NCBI GenBank assembly: GCA_947034895.1
Contig: OX344762.1
Coordinates: 20,254,760-20,318,759 of the forward strand
DNA from: Rhytidiadelphus loreus
Lineage: Eukaryota; Streptophyta; Bryopsida; Hypnales; Hylocomiaceae
Direction: 5' to 3'
DNA length: 64,000 bases
Part shown: positions 59,182-64,000 of the stretch, in pieces
Position numbering within the stretch: the first letter of the stretch is position 1
Layout of the letters: the number at the start of each line of letters is the position of its first letter
Position numbers and translations under genes: made by a program
Notes under the pieces: generated by a model
Databases searched by the model: none
What the model saw: the letters and a program-made list of their open reading frames with translations, nothing else
Told to the model about the DNA's origin: nothing

Positions 59182-59448
59182 CTTTCTTACATCCTCTAGA
59201 GTGGTGAACGCAATGGGAGAAGCGACATGCACAGTGGTAGTGGGAGCCTTGACATTTGCGAGGATAGGATTGACAAGCTTCACAGCTTGGGTAGGAGAAA
59301 CTTCCAACCTAGAGATTAGACAAATGACTTTAGCAATAGCGGGAGCCTCGACTTCGATGGGTTGCTGACAAAGAAGGAAACTCGATTGATGAAGTAGTGC
59401 ATCTGGGACAAGTAGAGACTCTTCGCCCCACATAAGAGCATTGTCACC
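59182..59448 (-). CDS. Orphan exon-like sequence, unrecognised
   Basis: Minus strand: acceptor tgtagttcag at the start, 267 open bases (89 codons, phase 0 at both ends), and a consensus donor AAAG|GTGAGG at the end. The translation begins GDNALMWGEE and ends TTLEDVRK, and is rich in A, V, P and L without a motif I know. No partner exons could be fixed on either side, so this may be a surviving exon of a dead gene, part of a transposon, or a chance pairing of splice-like sites. Confidence 0.35.
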
Positions 59449-60035
59449 CTGAACTACAAATGCAAATAGTGTAACTAGATTGCCTAAAATTACTCAAAAA
59501 ATAATATCACATTGCCATAGCACTTACCAAAACAAAGAAACAAATTGATTGGACAAGAAAAAAAACCAATAGAATACAAATAGAATACAATGTTTTTAAA
59601 GACCAAGCAATGCTTCAAGAACAATTTACAAACCATACTGTCATATACACTTAACATGGTCACTACAATCCTAACAAAGAAGAGAGCCCTTAAAACTACA
59701 AATCCGTAGCTTCATAGACTTGCCAAGAGCCCAAGACAACCTTCAATGGACCTGATGTAACACCCTCACATAGCGTCTACACCTTGACAACTAAATGAAA
59801 AGATAGGAGCTATATAGAGGGGTTACCTACCGTTGGAGGATTCCTAACTAGATAATAATTGAAATATTTCAACTAAAAAATAAGCAATCATAATTGTGGA
59901 AAGTTTGATAGCTATCGCATGTATTTAGGACCTTCAACTACTTACTAAGATCTCAATATTTTCAGTTACACAATGTATTACAACTATTGAAATTCACATT
60001 TCAATTGATTTCTAACTATTTAAAAAATTACATTT
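59449..60035. other. Intergenic DNA
   Basis: AT-rich, with no gene or repeat recognised. Confidence 0.4.
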
Positions 60036-60281
60036 ATGGTCAATTTCGTTAAAATGGCGGTATTCCGCATGCCATTTTAATGGAATATCTTCTACAAATG
60101 GAGAATAAGTGTGCCACGATAGGGTCATACATGTGCCAATTTTATGCCTAGCACATTCAAATCACTCTTAGTTCACGCATTTCCACTCCTCTCGGACAAT
60201 CTTTCCATTGTTTTCATTCTTTCAGTAGTTTCATTTTGTGCCATTTTAATGGAATACCGCCATTTTAACAAAATTGACCAT
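60036..60281. mobile_element. 246-bp MITE
   Basis: Ends ATGGTCAATTTCGTTAAAAT and AACAAAATTGACCAT; full family length. The flanks are ATTT on the left and AATA on the right, so no exact 4-bp duplication remains here. It lies in the opposite orientation to the neighbour at 60371. Confidence 0.8.
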
Positions 60282-60370
60282 AATATGTATTCCATATTTA
60301 TAGTTTGTATCCATATTCTATAAGCGTATCCATATCTATATCATGTATTTTGTAGTCTAAAATCATATCT

Positions 60371-60615
60371 ATGGTCAATTTTGTTAAAGTGGCAGTATTC
60401 CATTAAAATGGCATAAAATGAAACCACTTAAAGAATGAAAACAATGGAAAGATTGTCCGAGGGGAGTGGAAATGCATGAACTAGGAGTGATTTGAATGTG
60501 CTAGGAATAAAATTGGCACATGTATGACCCTATAGCGGCACACTTATTCTCTTTTGTAGAAGATATTCCATTAAAATGGTGTGTGGAATACTGCCATTTT
60601 AACAAAATTGACCAT
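60371..60615. mobile_element. 246-bp MITE family, 245-bp copy, TSD ATCT
   Basis: Ends ATGGTCAATTTTGTTAAAGT and AACAAAATTGACCAT. ATCT flanks both sides (60367-60370 and 60616-60619). Interior inverted relative to the copy at 60036. Confidence 0.82.
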
Positions 60616-62647
60616 ATCTATATTCTATAATCATAAACACATTTTGTATCCATATTATATTTTCAAATTTGGACGTCCAAGATTATTTGTTCCACATGCA
60701 TCAATGGCTTTGGTTTTTTCAAAAGATCAACTGCAAGACCTCAAATCAACGACTCTTGATTTTTCCAAGGAAAGGGGGGGGGGTTGAGGAATTGATATAC
60801 AAACATCTTGTTTGCATCTTTTCGTACTGCAATATATCTAAACATTGATTGTTATCCCAAGGTCCTTTATAGGGTAGTGCAGAAGAGCAGTCCATTGGGG
60901 GTGAAATTGTTATGGGGTGTACAAAACATTTTAGAACATGAAATGTACAACAACAAAGCAATATTCCCCACAATCGCCTTGTTCTCATTTGTGCTCATAA
61001 TGGGCTCACTCACTTTATACCAATAGTCCTTATTCCAGTAGTCCTTTAGCAAAAACTAGTGCTTGGATTTAGAAATAGAAGTACAATGATTTTGAGAATT
61101 CATAAGTAATTCAACATAGCTCCATAATGTCAATGTAGAAGAGTTTCATTGGCATGGCATGTTTCAACTGGTTACGGAAAGGTAGATTAAGACTAATAAT
61201 ACTCACTACTTGCCTTGTGCAAAATTTCAACAAGGTGGATATGAAGCAAAAATTTCTTTGGTCTGGCAATCAGAGAAATTTGAAAGAAATCTCTACTAAG
61301 GTAATAAAACCAGCCCATTATTGTTCATTTCCCATTCAATTAGTAGACTAGTCCAATTTCGTCACCTAACTTTGAGGCCAATTCTGTCCAGAAAACATCC
61401 AAATCCATTCTTCTTATGACAAAAATTAAAGCGTTCGATGATAAAATCTGATTTTTTATGACAACAAGGGATAATGTGTCACTCCATTAATGGTGAATAT
61501 TTTGTACTTGACTTGGGCAATAATGGGTTCATTAGGGAACATTTATGACTATAGTCTACTAGCGGTTTTGTAATTTTAGGGCATACCATTTCAAAAATTC
61601 ACAAGAAATCAAAATTTTAATTGGAAAATTATAATTCCACTTGGAATTGATTCTTGAAACAAGCACACACATTTGAAAAATATGTGCCCTTCCTGAAATT
61701 GGCCCCAAGATACTCAAATTGCAAAATTAGGGTGGTGATAGGCAATTCTATCTTACTACCAATCAATATTAACTTAGTGAGTGGGGAATAATCCACCTAA
61801 CTTAATTTAAATGCACAAGACTTTCACTGTTTGTGGCATGTTTTGATTGATTAAGCAATCAAAGAAGTCAAATGGCTCAACTCTCTTACATTGACATTAT
61901 GTCTAGTAATTGCAAACTAGGCCAAATCATCAAGAATAATAGCAAGTCAATACCAACCTCACTACCCACAACTCAATAGGTCCTAAGGTAGTATGCTCTA
62001 AAAGCACCCACCTTCTTCAAACCGCCCCTATTTTTGGGTGGAGAATGAAGATGAGGTGATCCTTAAATGGACCATTGTAGCAATTGAATGCATTGAGGAA
62101 AAAATATTTTTTTATTGCAAGAGCCAGTCATTGCCTTTGATTTCTGCACATCTCTTTACAAGTTGTAAGTGGACAAATTTTTGGAGACCTATGGTCACAA
62201 ATAAGTGCCTATGACTTGAATCTTTGAAATTTTTTAAGTAATTCAAAAATGCACAAAACCATTTGTGTTAGGTTCCACATCTATTTTCTTTCTCTGAAAA
62301 ATGATCAAAAAATATTTCTGTCCATGGAAGCCTATGAAAAAGGTGGACTAGCCCTTAAATGGTCGCTTTTAGAGCATACTACCTTAACTGGCGATTAGTC
62401 TTGATAACTTGGCCTGTACTTACAAAAGTAATTAACCTGAGTCCCAGTTTCTTTTGTTTTTTACATAAAATTACACCTTGTTTTTTGCCCACACAGTCTC
62501 AGCAGTTCTCTAAAATTTACAACTATACACCTACCAGTGTCCTTATGATTTCGGATCGAATAACAAAGCATTCTCGATATGAACCAAGCAGTCACACATT
62601 ACAATCCAGCATTCATTTCTTGCAAGTAAAAGCAACATCAAACTCAC
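60616..62647. other. AT-rich intergenic DNA
   Basis: A run of ten G lies at 60774-60783. A 65-codon frame at 61154-61351 contains KFLWSGN, a phrase seen near the C-terminus of plant LINE reverse transcriptases, but nothing around it supports that. No gene called. Confidence 0.4.
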
Positions 62648-64000
62648 TCAATTGAACTGAAGAGGTACAAGAACTTCAATGTCTGCATCATTTTTGCCTT
62701 GGAATTGCAGGACTGCTTCTGCAATCGTGAATGCCCAAAGAGAGTTACTCCTCAATTCCAGCGCGACCTGGAGATTCAATACACATGGAAATGGAAATGG
62801 AAGACATGGAAGACATGGAAGACGGGCACACGCTTCCTCGCCACACAAGTTGCAGTTTTGGCATCCTCGTACAGACGTGAGAAATCAGGTGCCTGCTAAG
62901 GAACCAGTAAAGCTCCAGTACATTCTCCATGCCAGCTTCGTCATCACCCGGTCTTTGTCGTGGAAAGCAATTGATGGAGAACCCTGAGTATACCACATTA
63001 TCATCCATCGAGATGGGGGAGTTGGGAAGCGGGGAAGCGCATGAACATGTGAATACTTCGATGTGGAAATTAACTATGAGGCATTAACTTACTCCCAGAC
63101 AAACAGCAGACATCAATCCAGAGAAACCAACAGCTCGAAATCCAGCTTATTTCGCCACGTGACTAGCTCAGGCAAAGGAAAAACCCTGAAAATTTAAGCG
63201 ACGCATCACTTCGACCAATCCTCAACAATCAGGGATAATCATGGCAAAATTTCATTACAAAAATGTCACAATGGCTTGAAATGGCATCAAGCCAATACAA
63301 GTATTGCTATGATCCAAACCGAAATCCTCAAATCTCTCATGTCCAGAAAAAATTCAAACCTGTCTACCAGAGAGGAACCCGACCCTCAGGCACATGATCA
63401 CAAGTGATAGAATCCAATTCTTCACGTATGAATTCCTGCCAAACAAATGGCATGGGTGGAGGAACCACAATGGTAGTAAGAAGCTCTGTAAGCCAGAAAC
63501 TCCGTCGGAAAAGTAACTCGCAAATGCAATAATGTATGGAAAAACAACGTTTAAGATATTCAATTCTTCTCTCCATCTTCCATTTCAGTTGATCTGACCT
63601 TCACAGCCCACCTTCACTCCAACGTCCCTGTGGAATCTTCCTTCAATGTGGGAGAAAACCCTGCTGAAAGAAACTCCAAAGAAAAGTGACCCAGTTCTGT
63701 GCCCAGCTGCCGTAGTCTTGAATGCCGATTCGAACTGGTTGCTGAGAAACTCCTGCTTGCACGAAATCAATGGTGCCCAAGCATAGGCCACTCTCAGCTT
63801 GCCAAACGATGTCACACAAAGTCGTGCTGATGTTTTCTTTTTCTTCATGCCGGCAACTTGCAGCCTATGTACAGCAAATCCACACAGGCACCTTGTCTTG
63901 CTCCTCAGATCTTCCACTTCATGGAATGGAAAAGTCGAAAGGGAAGAGAATTGCCGAAAATTGCGCCCATTCTCATAATCTCTGGCATTGCGTTTGTCGA
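62648..64000 (-). CDS. 3' part of an unrecognised gene, four exons
   Basis: Minus strand, entering from the right edge: 64000-63599 (open to the window end), 63485-63384, 62983-62847 and 62767-62648 (stop). Phases are compatible at each join. The first exon is open with DKRNARDYEN at the edge, then LRSKTRCLCGFAVHRL, a KKKK stretch, AYAWAPLISCKQEF and FSRVFSHIEGRFHRDVG; its donor is GAAG|GTCAGA. The second begins after cttacag and reads LLTTIVVPPPMPFVWQEFI. The third contains MENVLELYWFLSRHLI. The last reads VALELRSNSLWAFTIAEAVL and ends LVPLQFN. The last exon and its acceptor (tctccag) are the most convincing. The donor of exon 2 (AGG|GTCGGG) is weak and the join there may differ. I recognise no domain; it looks like a soluble plant protein. 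A GGAAAT/GGAAGACAT simple repeat fills the last intron. Confidence 0.55.

Noticed and set aside
61154..61351. LINE reverse transcriptase remnant
   Set aside because: Only the phrase KFLWSGN fits; no other conserved block was found nearby on either side.

Overview
The window is nuclear DNA from a land plant. The genes have spliced GT-AG introns and one GC-AG intron, DNA transposons of the plant CACTA type are common, and about nine tenths of the sequence is AT-rich, non-coding and filled with repeats. A degenerate transposon with a DUF7869-like protein region hints at a non-seed plant (bryophyte, lycophyte or fern). That is an inference, and no species is claimed.

Layout. (1) 165-2143, plus strand: the last four exons of a conserved plant protein that looks like a permuted papain-fold (NlpC/P60, YiiX-like) protein; its start lies left of the window. 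(2) 2.1-20.2 kb: a transposon graveyard holding six to seven CACTA-type MITEs with 3-bp target duplications, two other DNA elements nested inside them, two full copies of a 246-bp MITE, and a decayed minus-strand DUF7869-type transposon gene split by two CACTA insertions. (3) 20.2-22.5 kb: low-confidence exon-like sequence. (4) 22,534-35,910 and 38,777-52,153: two arms of a 13.4-kb inverted duplication. They are collinear without any net indel (left position x pairs with 74,687 minus x). Each arm carries a complete seven-exon SEN1/UPF1-like superfamily 1 RNA/DNA helicase gene (1,073 codons before the stop) on its outer side, and on its inner side a foldback element, a 72-bp hairpin and a 15-unit array of about 82 bp with a palindromic core. 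A gap of exactly 500 N (35,911-36,410) lies between the arms, so an assembly cause must be considered. (5) 52.2-62.6 kb: AT-rich intergenic DNA with degenerate repeats, further 246-bp MITEs, and one orphan exon-like stretch at 59,182-59,448. (6) 62,648-64,000, minus strand: the last four exons of an unrecognised gene that starts right of the window.

The genes form no common pathway; they look like separate plant genes with independent promoters. The strongest unusual signals are the giant palindrome and its fading outer edge, the hairpin satellite built on TTTAGACCGCGCGGTCTAAA together with relatives of that motif scattered through the window, and a 246-bp MITE family with apparent 4-bp target duplications. 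I found no prokaryotic-style system, CRISPR array, rRNA or tRNA.
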